Source: a virus. Taken from it: 21,273 bases of DNA. The translations under genes and the position numbers were made by a program. The DNA lies in IMG/VR virus record IMGVR_UViG_3300043427_000834, positions 1-21,273 of that record, one strand, 5' to 3'. Numbering within the stretch: position 1 is the stretch's first letter; every line of letters begins with the position of its first letter. Positions 8,333 to 15,409 of the stretch are shown here, piece after piece. The notes under the pieces are model-generated. The model worked only from the letters and a program-made list of their open reading frames with translations. It did no database searches and had not been told where the DNA came from.

Positions 8333-8783
8333 TCGATGTCACTGGCAGCGCCCCCACCAGCGCTTGCGTCAAGCGCCGCAGCGGCACATCGGATCCCACC
8401 GCATCGAGCACGGTGTTGAGGGACAGGCTCAGGCTTGTCTCGTCCCAGTCGCCGCCGGCAACCTGGCCAACGTACTGGTGCATCTTCTCGCCGGCGTCCG
8501 GGTTGTCAGGATTGAGCGCCATCACAAACACCGTGCCAATCCACCGGTCTCTGACCGCCTCCAGCGCCCAATTGCGGCTCAGCTCATTGTTGGGCAGAAG
8601 CACCGTTGCCTCGGTGTTGTCGCCGGTGCGGTTGATAGTGATCCCCGAAAACCCAAATGGCAGGAATGTGTACGTGCTGCTTTCAAACGTTGCCGACTGG
8701 CCAATGTGAAAGTTTTGGAACCGATAGACGGTGCTGCCTGATGGCGTACTGAACGTCAGGTAATTGCCGACTGCAAGTTCCAT
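8316..8783 (-). CDS. Tail-tip minor protein, lambda gpL-like position (155 aa)
   Basis: The protein has YRFQNFHIGQSATFESSTYT, then FLPFGFSGITINRTGDNTEA and LLPNNELSRNWALEAVRDRW. The arrangement (a measured substance/voltage-type F-x-x-F strand, then G-x-x-x-N-R-T-G-D-N-x-E-A-T, then P-N-N-E) is what I associate with DUF1833/gpL-type proteins at the distal tail. In lambda, gpL caps the tube and carries cysteines for an iron-sulfur cluster. No cysteine is present here and the protein is shorter than gpL, so it would represent only the N-terminal domain. Its ATG overlaps the tape-measure stop by one base (TGATG). Its position between tape measure and K-like gene supports the role more strongly than the sequence does. 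Confidence 0.68.
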   Translation of the reverse strand: MELAVGNYLTFSTPSGSTVYRFQNFHIGQSATFESSTYTFLPFGFSGITINRTGDNTEATVLLPNNELSRNWALEAVRDRWIGTVFVMALNPDNPDAGEKMHQYVGQVAGGDWDETSLSLSLNTVLDAVGSDVPLRRLTQALVGALPVTSNVRLR

Positions 8784-11212
8784 CAGACCCCCACCCTCCG
8801 CCGCGTTGCTGGCGACTGTTGCAACCTGCGCAGCGTCAGCTGTTGGCCGCGTTGTGCGCCTTCAGCGGCAGCTTGCTGCATTCCTTGGCGGAACTGATCA
8901 GCGGTGACGTACTCGACATCGTTAATTCGCTCGACCGTGTAGCGCACGTCAATTGATGTAGTGCCAACGGCCATCGCTCCAGTCGCGCCGCCCTCGCCAT
9001 CGGCCGCCATAGTGCCTGTGGCACCCATCGGCCTGTAGCGGTTGAGAGCCTCAGTGCGCTGCTTCATCTTCACCGGTATGCTCCGGCCATCTGGCAGGGG
9101 CACATAAGCTTCAGGGCCGCGCTCCCCGTAGATCGCCATCTCAGGCGAGCGGGCAATGCCGCCCTGCGCGTAACGCCGCATCGGCACCACGTTGCTGGGC
9201 ATCACGCCGCCGGTGGCAAACTTCAGCGGCGCTGCGCTAGTGGAACCAGTGGCGCCACCTGTGGCAGCGAACCCAAGGTTGAGACCAGGAAAGATTCCAC
9301 CGATTGCCTTGAAGATCGCAAACTTGATCAGCATCGCGCTGAGATCCTTGAGCACCGATGCAGCAAACTCCTTAAAAGCCGCCTTGCCCGTTGAGGCAAA
9401 ATCAACAATTGCGTTGGTCAGGCCGTCGATGCCGTTTGTGGCGATGCTGGCCAGGTTAGCGCCAAGGTTCAGGGCTGAGTCTGATGCCTGCTTAAAGCCT
9501 TCCTTGAACTGCGTGCCAAAGCTCTTGTTGCTCTCCTCTTGCTTCTTGACCGCTGCATCCAGCGCGCCAGCGCGCTCGCGTAGGAGCCGAATTTGCTCAG
9601 CCAGCGCCGGGTTGGTTTGCGCCAAGATGTCCAGCTGCAAGAGGTTGACCTCCGCGTTCAACTTCTCCAGCTCGGTCAGCTCGGTCTTGCCGCGTGTGAC
9701 CTCGGCAATTTTGGCGTCGTACTCCTCCAGCTTGGGAAGCAGGTCGATCAAGCCTTGGGTGTATTGCTTGTCAATCAGTCCCTCGGCAGCTGCAAATCCT
9801 TGATCAATCAAATCCGCAAACGGCTTGATGTCGAGCGTGCCGCCGGCCGCTGCAACTTCGCGGTTTAGTTCCACCACGGTCTTGGTCAGATCTTTGACCC
9901 GCCGCTCGTTTTCAGTGAGGGCGTCACTGCGCTCGATGAACAGTTGCTCAGTTGGGCTGGCGCCAACGCCAACTGTTGCCACCCTTGCATCCTCAACACT
10001 TCTGCGCAGTTGCTCCTGCAGCTCGATCGCTTTCTGCGTCAGATCATTGCGACGCTCGGCAAGGCGCTGCTGCTCATCTGCTGCACGCTTTGCATCCGAT
10101 GCTGCTTTGCGTGCAGCAGCAGCGGCACGATCATCGGCGGCAGATGTGTCCAGCTCCATGCCGCGGCCACCCATGCGGCGCCCGGTGCCGGGAGATGCGG
10201 AATCGGTCCAGAGTTTGCCAATCTGCTCAAAGTCGCGCTTTGCCTGCTCTAGGCCAGCGCCAACCCCTTGGCTGATCGCTCTACCTGCGCCTGCAAAATC
10301 ACCTTTCAACGCTTTGCCGACAGCATCAACGCTGTAGACAACAGCCTTAATCAGCTGATCCACCAACTTGATAGTGGCGTAGATCACGGTGGCGATGCTG
10401 CGGATGCCAAACTTGATCACCTCAAACAGCGCCGTCCAATCCTGCTTGGTGTCGAACAGATCCGAAAACACCTCAAGGATCGACTGCAGTGCCGGCAACA
10501 GCGCATCGGTCAGCTCCAACCCGAAGCCCTGCGTCTTGATGTCCAGCTCGGTAATTGTGTCGTTGAACTTGTCAGACCTAGCAGCAAAGTCCTCGCCCAC
10601 TTTGTAGGTGAACTTTTCCATCGCCGCCGCGCCTTCGTTCAGCAGCGGGATCAGATCTGCGCCGGATTTGCCAAACAACGCAACCGCCGCGGCCGCCTTC
10701 TGCGCACCGTCCGGCATGTCAGCAAAGCGATCAGCGATCTGCTTCAGCGCTTTGTCGGCTGGCACCACCTGGCCGTTGGCGTCTTTGACATCCACACCGA
10801 GACGCTTGAAATTGCTGGCCAGCGCTGCATTGCCCTCGGCCGCCTTGACTAGGTTCACGTTGAGCTTGTTCAGCCCCTTGCCCAGCGTGGCCATGTCCAC
10901 GTCGGCCAGCTTGGCTGCGTTGCCGATGCCGATCAGCGCTTTGGCTGCAATGCCGGTTTTTGCCTGCAGGTTGAACAGCTCATCACCGGCGTCGATCGAC
11001 TTCTTCACGACAGCCGTCAGCCCGGCCACGATGGCGCTGCCGGCGATCGCTGCACCGAAGCCAGCCACCGCGCCCTTCAGGCTGTTGAAGCCCATCGCGG
11101 CATTCTTGGCCTGGCCCTGCAGGCCCCGCATGGAGTTGCCCAGCCGGCGAATTGCCTCCTCACCGGAAACTGCCGCCTTGATCTTGAGCAGCGCGTCCAT
11201 GTTCATCGCCAT
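8783..11212 (-). CDS. Tail length tape measure protein, lambda gpH-type (809 aa)
   Basis: This long, alpha-helical protein sets tail length and is ejected with the DNA. FGFGAAIAGS-type hydrophobic segments near residues 46-68 (GAVAGFGAAIAGSAIVAGLT) and VALFGKSGADLIPLLNEG are standard for siphophage tape measures. Residues about 356-407 form a charged, alanine-rich coiled coil (DDRAAAAARKAASDAKRAAD, then QRLAERRNDLTQKAIELQEQ). The C-terminal domain of the lambda family (PF09718-like) is recognisable at TGKAAFKEFAASVLKDLSAM (about 607), followed by the signature MAIYGERGPEAYVPLPDGRS (about 691). The start has GAGG eight bases upstream and follows the chaperone stop by one base. It is the longest gene after J, as usual, and lies directly after the G/T chaperones. 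Confidence 0.95.
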   Translation of the reverse strand: MAMNMDALLKIKAAVSGEEAIRRLGNSMRGLQGQAKNAAMGFNSLKGAVAGFGAAIAGSAIVAGLTAVVKKSIDAGDELFNLQAKTGIAAKALIGIGNAAKLADVDMATLGKGLNKLNVNLVKAAEGNAALASNFKRLGVDVKDANGQVVPADKALKQIADRFADMPDGAQKAAAAVALFGKSGADLIPLLNEGAAAMEKFTYKVGEDFAARSDKFNDTITELDIKTQGFGLELTDALLPALQSILEVFSDLFDTKQDWTALFEVIKFGIRSIATVIYATIKLVDQLIKAVVYSVDAVGKALKGDFAGAGRAISQGVGAGLEQAKRDFEQIGKLWTDSASPGTGRRMGGRGMELDTSAADDRAAAAARKAASDAKRAADEQQRLAERRNDLTQKAIELQEQLRRSVEDARVATVGVGASPTEQLFIERSDALTENERRVKDLTKTVVELNREVAAAGGTLDIKPFADLIDQGFAAAEGLIDKQYTQGLIDLLPKLEEYDAKIAEVTRGKTELTELEKLNAEVNLLQLDILAQTNPALAEQIRLLRERAGALDAAVKKQEESNKSFGTQFKEGFKQASDSALNLGANLASIATNGIDGLTNAIVDFASTGKAAFKEFAASVLKDLSAMLIKFAIFKAIGGIFPGLNLGFAATGGATGSTSAAPLKFATGGVMPSNVVPMRRYAQGGIARSPEMAIYGERGPEAYVPLPDGRSIPVKMKQRTEALNRYRPMGATGTMAADGEGGATGAMAVGTTSIDVRYTVERINDVEYVTADQFRQGMQQAAAEGAQRGQQLTLRRLQQSPATRRRVGV
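11043..11050. other. HIP1 octamer GCGATCGC
   Basis: The palindrome GCGATCGC lies in the tape-measure gene. HIP1 is enriched in many cyanobacterial genomes. One copy alone means little; see the two copies in the portal gene. Confidence 0.45.
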
Positions 11213-11213
11213 G

Positions 11214-11540
11214 TCAGTCGCCTCGGCTGTTAATGACCATCAACGCTGCTGCCTCCATGGTCTGCAGATCCTCCAGCAGCGCGCGCGGGTCTTCCACTGC
11301 GTACATCTTAAAGAGCCAAGCCACTGCGCCATAGTCCAAGCCCAGCACGCCGTTCATCGTGGTGCGCCATTGCGTCTGGCAGCGCAGGAACATCTCGACC
11401 GCCGGCCAGTTCTCCTCCCACACCTCAAAGTGTTGCACCGCAAGTTCAGGCTCCGGCATCTGCACACCGAAAGCCTTGAGCGCTTCTGCCGTGTCGTCTT
11501 TGACATCGCCGCCGGCCCAATGCTCGGCGGCCTCTGTCAG
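11214..11540 (-). CDS. Tail assembly chaperone gpT part, made by -1 frameshift from gpG (DUF1799-like)
   Basis: This frame is open from just past the gpG stop. Read from the frameshift it begins LTEAAEHWAGGDVKDDTAEA, then continues ALKAFGVQMPEPELAVQHFE, VWEENWPAVEMFLRCQTQWR and GVLGLDYGAVAWLF. The W-x-E-N-W-x-A-V-x-x-F ... T-Q-W-R ... G-L-D-Y pattern is that of the DUF1799 family (the T part of G/T chaperones). Slipping at 11546-11540 fuses this 108-residue part to gpG, giving about 227 residues. T binds the tube protein while the G part coats the tape measure. No good independent start was found: a GTG at 11465 and an ATG at 11459 exist, and AAGG lies eight bases before the GTG, so independent starts cannot be excluded. 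The frameshift model is preferred because the region between gpG and this start is open and conserved in lambda-type tails. Confidence 0.85.
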   Translation of the reverse strand: MTEAAEHWAGGDVKDDTAEALKAFGVQMPEPELAVQHFEVWEENWPAVEMFLRCQTQWRTTMNGVLGLDYGAVAWLFKMYAVEDPRALLEDLQTMEAAALMVINSRGD

Positions 11541-11546
11541 TTTTTT
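11508..11546 (-). promoter_or_regulatory. Programmed -1 ribosomal frameshift site (slippery heptamer plus stem-loop)
   Basis: The coding strand reads A AAA AAC (11546-11540) in the correct zero-frame phase of gpG, ending one base before its TGA. Slipping back one base continues without a stop into the T frame. After an 8-nt spacer (11539-11532) follow complementary arms GCCGCC (11531-11526) and GGCGGC (11513-11508) with a 12-nt loop. Heptamer, spacer and stem match the established elements of -1 frameshifting. Phages of the lambda tail type use this to make G and G-T in a set ratio. Efficiency is unknown. Confidence 0.92.
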
Positions 11547-11896
11547 CTCTTGGCTCCCTTGATGCTGTCCATATAGGCCTTCAGCACCGCTACCGCGAGG
11601 AATGGCACCTCCAACAGCTGCTCCAGCGCCTTTTGGCTAAACGGGATCTCCTTGCCGTTGTCATCGCTGACACCGGACCATCCGACCAGTACATCGGCCG
11701 CAATCTCGGTGATGCGATCCAGCTCGCCTAGATCTTCCAGCCGGCCCAGCTCGGCCACCATCGGGCCGATCTTGCTTTGTGGCAGTCGCTTAAACTCGCC
11801 ATCAAACGTCTGGCGCTCATGCCGACCACCATCGACGGGAACGTCGAAGGTGACCGGCCAGCTGTAGGTGTCGGACTGCTTGAGAACAAACGACAT
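11537..11896 (-). CDS. Tail assembly chaperone gpG-like (119 aa)
   Basis: The protein reads SFVLKQSDTYSWPVTFDVPV, then FKRLPQSKIGPMVAELGRLE, TEIAADVLVGWSGVSDDNGK and QLLEVPFLAVAVLKAYMDSI. An N-terminal strand pair is followed by a helical half with the W-x-G-V-x-D signature of phage tail assembly chaperones (GTA TAC / lambda gpG-like). It coats the tape measure protein during tail assembly and is not in the virion. The last codons are the frameshift site, so a fraction of ribosomes adds the T part. AAGGA lies about eight bases before the ATG. It follows the tube gene after 17 bases and precedes the tape measure, the standard order. Family assignment rests on pattern, position and the shift site together. 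Confidence 0.9.
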   Translation of the reverse strand: MSFVLKQSDTYSWPVTFDVPVDGGRHERQTFDGEFKRLPQSKIGPMVAELGRLEDLGELDRITEIAADVLVGWSGVSDDNGKEIPFSQKALEQLLEVPFLAVAVLKAYMDSIKGAKRKN

Positions 11897-11913
11897 GCAG
11901 GAGTTCCTTGCGA

Positions 11914-13077
11914 TCAGGTGAAGGTTAGGACGACTTCATCGTTTCCGGCAGAAGTCGGGATGGCGACGTAGGGAAGGGTCAGCATCTGGATCCCGTCCTG
12001 ATCGCTATAGGACGGGTTGCTGATGTCCGCTTTCGGAGCGGTCAGCGTCACCCGGTTGCCAGCAGTAGTGCCATGCAAGAAGCTGACCTTGCCGTTGGTG
12101 TCGCTGTTAGCGGCGGTGAAATAGTCCTTTTGCGCAATGGTCGGTGCCTCAATGACGCACTCACCAGCTGGTGCTCGGTTGGTGATGATGATGCTCTTGG
12201 TGCAGCCGACCAGCTCGCGGTAGACGGTCTCGTTGGCAATGTTGAAGGACAGGGACTGGAGGCAGCCGCTGTAGTCGAGGAAGCTGAACGCCGAAGCGTT
12301 GCCGGCCTTGAAGATCTGCGGCGTGGCTTGGGCGGTGTAGGTGACCGCCGGAGCAGCGGTGTCGGTCGGGGCGTTGTAGATGCCGACCATCTCAAAGGTG
12401 ATCGTCGGGATTTCGCCCACAGTGGCGTTGAGGCTCCAGGTGCCACGGCAGCCGGTCATCTTGTGCAGCACATCGCCGCCGACGTAAACGTAGATGGTGG
12501 CGCTGTCAAAGGCGCTGCTGACGGGCTTATAGCCGACGTTGGCGGCGATGCTGTAGCCGCTTGATGCACCAGGCACGAACGTGGTGGTGCTGGCCTGCAC
12601 GGTCGCCACCTTGGTGGTGCCGTCGTAGTCGGTGATCACGCCGACGTGACCGTTGCCGGTGCCAGAGGTGATGCTGACGATCATCCCGTTGTAGATGTCG
12701 TCGGTGGCGCTGGCGCCTGCTGCAAGAGTGATCGAGTTGGCAGCTCCAGCTTGCGCGCTGCCGGTGATCGCCGCGGCGGTAGTGGTCTCAGCCATGCCGC
12801 AAGCCTTCAGCAGGCTGCCGAAGCGGGGAGCAGTGGCGCCTGTGCCGGAGCCGGCCATTTCCACTTCAAAGCTCAGGCTGACCCGCGCCTGCGCCAGCAG
12901 CTGGTCGCTGTTGCCAAGGTACGGCCGGATCAGGTCGCGGCTCACTACATCAGCCTCGATCGGCGTGACGGTGAGGTTGCGAATCAGGATGGCGTCAGTG
13001 CCGTCAGGCAGTGCGTCGGTTGCGTACTGAGCCTCGGTTTTTGCGAGGATCGCGGTTCTGCGGGTTAGGAGCGGCAT
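11914..13077 (-). CDS. Major tail tube protein, with an inserted domain (387 aa)
   Basis: The order terminator, tube, chaperones, tape measure is fixed in lambda-type tails and this gene fills the tube slot. Residues about 30-75 (AILIRNLTVTPIEADVVSRD, then RVSLSFEVEMAGSGTG) and the second half (about 185-300, with TWSLNATVGEIPTITFEMVG) carry the strand-rich tail-tube pattern. Between them, at about 102-179, is a self-contained module ending YNGMIVSITSGTGNGHVGVI, TDYDGTTKVATV and SSGYSIA. I recognise this as a domain that decorates phage structural proteins. The tube would then bear a surface domain on each subunit. GAGG lies about nine bases before the ATG, which overlaps the upstream small gene by 74 bases. 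The protein is longer than a plain tube protein (often 150-250 aa), consistent with the insert. Confidence 0.85.
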   Translation of the reverse strand: MPLLTRRTAILAKTEAQYATDALPDGTDAILIRNLTVTPIEADVVSRDLIRPYLGNSDQLLAQARVSLSFEVEMAGSGTGATAPRFGSLLKACGMAETTTAAAITGSAQAGAANSITLAAGASATDDIYNGMIVSITSGTGNGHVGVITDYDGTTKVATVQASTTTFVPGASSGYSIAANVGYKPVSSAFDSATIYVYVGGDVLHKMTGCRGTWSLNATVGEIPTITFEMVGIYNAPTDTAAPAVTYTAQATPQIFKAGNASAFSFLDYSGCLQSLSFNIANETVYRELVGCTKSIIITNRAPAGECVIEAPTIAQKDYFTAANSDTNGKVSFLHGTTAGNRVTLTAPKADISNPSYSDQDGIQMLTLPYVAIPTSAGNDEVVLTFT

Positions 13078-13216
13078 TGTCGTCTACCTCAGGGCTTGGG
13101 GCTGGGGTTGGAGCCGGCTCCGATTGCTCGGTAATGAGCTTGCGCTTGCCGGTGGTCGGGTCGAGAAGGTACGAGCCCCCCCGTCCTTGGTTTTCATCCA
13201 CCATCGTAGCCATCAT
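13004..13216 (-). CDS. Small proline-rich phage protein upstream of the tail tube (70 aa)
   Basis: No family was recognised with confidence. An N-terminal half (GRGGSYLLDPTTGKRKLI) with a G-G-S-Y-L-x-D-P-x-T-G motif is followed by a disordered, proline/aspartate-rich segment (PAPTPAPSPEVDD) and a basic tail (RKNRGSVRNRRTA). The G-G-S-Y...D-P-x-T-G motif resembles small proteins often placed before phage tail tube genes, as I recall. The ATG overlaps the terminator stop by four bases (ATGA). Its last 74 bases overlap the tube gene in another frame. A run of seven G lies in the G-G-S region. Possible roles (assembly factor, chaperone for the tube, or short virion peptide) cannot be separated. 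Coding is supported by coupling and motif. Confidence 0.62.
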   Translation of the reverse strand: MMATMVDENQGRGGSYLLDPTTGKRKLITEQSEPAPTPAPSPEVDDNAAPNPQNRDPRKNRGSVRNRRTA

Positions 13217-13641
13217 GCTGTTGCGAGGTTAGCGTTAGCGGTGCGATAGCGGATCAGATAGTCGCAGCTGATCACGCCAGCGGGTTGGTCTGCATCAACC
13301 ATCTCAAAACCTACGCTTTGCGGCCGGATGTCCATCGCCACGCCCCCGAGCGTGAGGTCCGCCATCAGCTTGGCGTGCATGTCTTCAACGATCGGATCTG
13401 CTAGCTGGTCGGGCACCGTGCCGCGCACGATCACCGCAACGCGCACCGTCAGGCTCCAGTCCAGTGTGGGCAGGCTGGTGTTCTGCTCGGCCGTGTCATT
13501 GATCGGCTCGATCACAATCGCCGGGCTCTCGGCCCGCGCCATCGGCTCCACCCGGCTGCGATAGATCCGCGTGCCAACGCCGCTGGTATTGGTCAGCGCC
13601 GTGCGGATTGCGGTCAGGATGGTTTCGCGGCGTGTCGTCAT
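13213..13641 (-). CDS. Tail terminator protein, lambda gpU-like (142 aa)
   Basis: The sequence TTRRETILTAIRTALTNTSG, then IYRSRVEPMARAESPAIVIE, WSLTVRVAVIVRG and ADLTLGGVAMDIRPQSVGFE shows the tail-terminator pattern: a first helix, a R-x-R-x-x-P segment, central strands and a helix D-x-x-x-D-x-M-H-x-x-L-M. In lambda, gpU forms a ring at the top of the tail that stops polymerisation and joins head and tail. Here the gene lies directly before the tail tube gene, as in lambda. It is preceded by a 54-base gap after the appendage block, in which I saw no hairpin or promoter. No clear Shine-Dalgarno is visible before the ATG, unlike most neighbours. The stop overlaps the next start by four bases. 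Confidence 0.8.
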   Translation of the reverse strand: MTTRRETILTAIRTALTNTSGVGTRIYRSRVEPMARAESPAIVIEPINDTAEQNTSLPTLDWSLTVRVAVIVRGTVPDQLADPIVEDMHAKLMADLTLGGVAMDIRPQSVGFEMVDADQPAGVISCDYLIRYRTANANLATA

Positions 13642-13695
13642 GGCGTCAGAGTAGCGGGATCGGTGTTTTCAGGCTCGGGCAATCGCGGGACTTTC

Positions 13696-15387
13696 CTAGA
13701 AGATGAAGACCACACGCCGCCGGCCGCCGCCGCCGGCCTTGGCCAAGCTCACAGCGTTGCCGGTCAGGGTGAAGATGCCGGTCGTTGCTTCTAGCGCATC
13801 AGTGCCCGCCAGTCCTGCCAGGTTGCCCGTCAGCGTGAACTCGCCACGCGCACCGAGCAGGCTTCGCGCGGCCGTCAGTGCTGCCGGGTTACCCGTCAGC
13901 AGGAACTCCCCGCGCGCGCCCAGCACGGCCTTGCTGGCCGCCAGCGTGGCCGCCTGGCCGGTCAGCGTGAACAGGCCCCGATCGACGCTAAACAGCCTGC
14001 TGCGGCTCAGCGTTGCGCCGTTGCTGGCCAGCGTGAACGTGCCTACCAGCGGCGTCAGCTCATCGGCTGCGGCCTTGGTCAGCGTGGCCGCGTTGCCGGT
14101 GAAGGTGAACGCGCCGGTGCCGCCAGCCAAGGCGTAGCCACGCTCCAGCTCGACCGTGTTGCCGACCAGCGTGAACGCGCCCGTGCCGCCGTCGAGCTTG
14201 ACGTTGTGGGCCAAGCTGGCCTGCTGGCCGGTCAGCGTGAACTGGCCTGTCTCGCCAGCTAATGCACTGCCACGCTTCAGTGTGGCCGCATTACCCGTGA
14301 AGCTGAAACTGCCGGCTGTCGCATCAAGCTGATCGGTGTCAGCCAGGGTTACCGCGTTACCCGTCAGCGTGAACTGCCCCCGGTCGGCAGTGATCGCATA
14401 GCCCTGCGTCAGGCTTGCTTGATTTCCCGTCAGGCTGAAAACACCGACAACAGGCAGCAGCTCCTTTGCTGCGGCTTTGGTGAAGGTGGCATCGTTGCCC
14501 GTCAAGCTGAAGCTGCCAGTGGCGCCCTCGATGCGGACGTTGTGGCGCGCATCGGCGTCATTGCCGGTGAGCGTGAACGCGCCCGTGCCGCCGTCAATTA
14601 CTGCGTTGCGGCGCAAATCTGCAGCGTTGCCGGCAAGGTTGAACGCGCCAACCGCCGGTTCAAGAATCTTTGGACTGACGATCGTCAGGTCCGCTGGATT
14701 ACCCGTCAGCGTGAAGGTGCCGACGATCGGCGTCTCGGTGCGCGGCACCAGCTCGCGGATGGCGAGATAGACCGCTGCAACGTCATCCGAAGAGGCGTTA
14801 AAGCCAACTAAGCGGGCACCTTGGCCCGCCGTGTTCTCCCGGACCATCGAGCAAGCAAAGTTGCCGAGGTCAATGTTGGTTAGCTGCGTGCTGCCGGTGT
14901 CTGCGCCAGCTGGCGCAGCACCGCCGTAGTAAGTCGCGGCGTAGCGCAAGCTGTTAACGCCAACACTGCCGTCGTCAATCGAACGACGGCTAAGGACTTG
15001 GTTTTCTTGGTCAACTCGGATGCCGGCCCAGGTCGTGTCTGTTGCGGCGGTAACTGTCGCCGCCGACGCATACATCACCGTGGCGTTATTGGTCCGGTTG
15101 ACCGCAATTGTTTGGTTTCCGGTCGCAAGACCAGAGCCCAGAAAAAACATGTCTGTTCTTCCCGGCTCTGTTGTTGCGTCAATAGCGACAGCGCCCGCAA
15201 CGCGGGTCAGGCCTGTGCCGCCATAGGTGACGCTGGTGACGGTATTTGTTGCGCTGATCGTGTGAACAAAGACCACCACGCCTTGCGGCGTGCCAGTCTG
15301 CGTGTGCGTCCAACTGAACGCTGCCTGGTTGGTTGAACCTGTTGTCCCGGTATGAGACTCCGAGGCAGCACTATGGGCGACAGCCAC
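13696..15387 (-). CDS. Appendage protein with 15 GxFxLTGN repeats (563 aa)
   Basis: The N-terminal domain (about 1-216: SVTYGGTGLTRVAGAVAIDA, then AATVTAATDTTWAGI) has a beta-rich pattern with V-x-x-V-x-Y-G-G-x-x-L-T-x-V that is common in surface and phage structural proteins. Residues 217-550 are 15 tandem repeats of 22-24 residues with the core G-x-F-x-L-T-G-N-x-A-x-L, e.g. GAFTLTGNDADAR and GQFTLTGNAVTLA. The C-terminus is GGGGRRRVVFIF. The repeats likely form a long, thin beta-rich shaft or solenoid on the virion; no catalytic residues are visible. The start is GTG with GGAGG seven bases upstream. It lies between the connector and the terminator, in an appendage block. I cannot name a family. 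Repeat number may vary between relatives. Confidence 0.82.
   Translation of the reverse strand: MAVAHSAASESHTGTTGSTNQAAFSWTHTQTGTPQGVVVFVHTISATNTVTSVTYGGTGLTRVAGAVAIDATTEPGRTDMFFLGSGLATGNQTIAVNRTNNATVMYASAATVTAATDTTWAGIRVDQENQVLSRRSIDDGSVGVNSLRYAATYYGGAAPAGADTGSTQLTNIDLGNFACSMVRENTAGQGARLVGFNASSDDVAAVYLAIRELVPRTETPIVGTFTLTGNPADLTIVSPKILEPAVGAFNLAGNAADLRRNAVIDGGTGAFTLTGNDADARHNVRIEGATGSFSLTGNDATFTKAAAKELLPVVGVFSLTGNQASLTQGYAITADRGQFTLTGNAVTLADTDQLDATAGSFSFTGNAATLKRGSALAGETGQFTLTGQQASLAHNVKLDGGTGAFTLVGNTVELERGYALAGGTGAFTFTGNAATLTKAAADELTPLVGTFTLASNGATLSRSRLFSVDRGLFTLTGQAATLAASKAVLGARGEFLLTGNPAALTAARSLLGARGEFTLTGNLAGLAGTDALEATTGIFTLTGNAVSLAKAGGGGRRRVVFIF
13738..14739 (-). repeat. Fifteen tandem coding repeats (about 66-72 bp each)
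   Basis: Within the repeat protein, units of 22-24 codons follow each other from residue 217 to 550. The best kept part encodes F-T-L-T-G-N, usually TTC-ACG-CTG-ACC-GGC-AAC with changes at third positions. Units differ at many bases, so this is an old or selected array, not a recent expansion. Units 13 and 14 share LGARGEF and are the most alike. This is a protein repeat and does not form a CRISPR array. Confidence 0.9.
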
Positions 15388-15409
15388 CGTCCCGCCTCCG
15401 CGTCAGTTA

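Noticed and set aside
11466-11536. Non-coding gap between the two tail chaperone frames
   Set aside because: The -1 frame is open through it and continues from a perfect slippery site; it is coding by frameshift.
10608-11576. A 322-codon open frame on the plus strand opposite the tape measure
   Set aside because: It lies opposite a well-supported tape measure and the chaperones, has no recognisable motif and is Ser/Ala/Pro-rich as expected from the reverse reading of GC-rich coding DNA.
13642-13695. Promoter or terminator in the 54-base gap before the tail terminator gene
   Set aside because: I saw no convincing -35/-10 pair, no inverted repeat and no T-run there.
13738-14739. Regular DNA repeats as a CRISPR array
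   Set aside because: The units are in frame, diverged at third codon positions and encode a protein repeat. There are no identical direct repeats with unique spacers and no cas genes.
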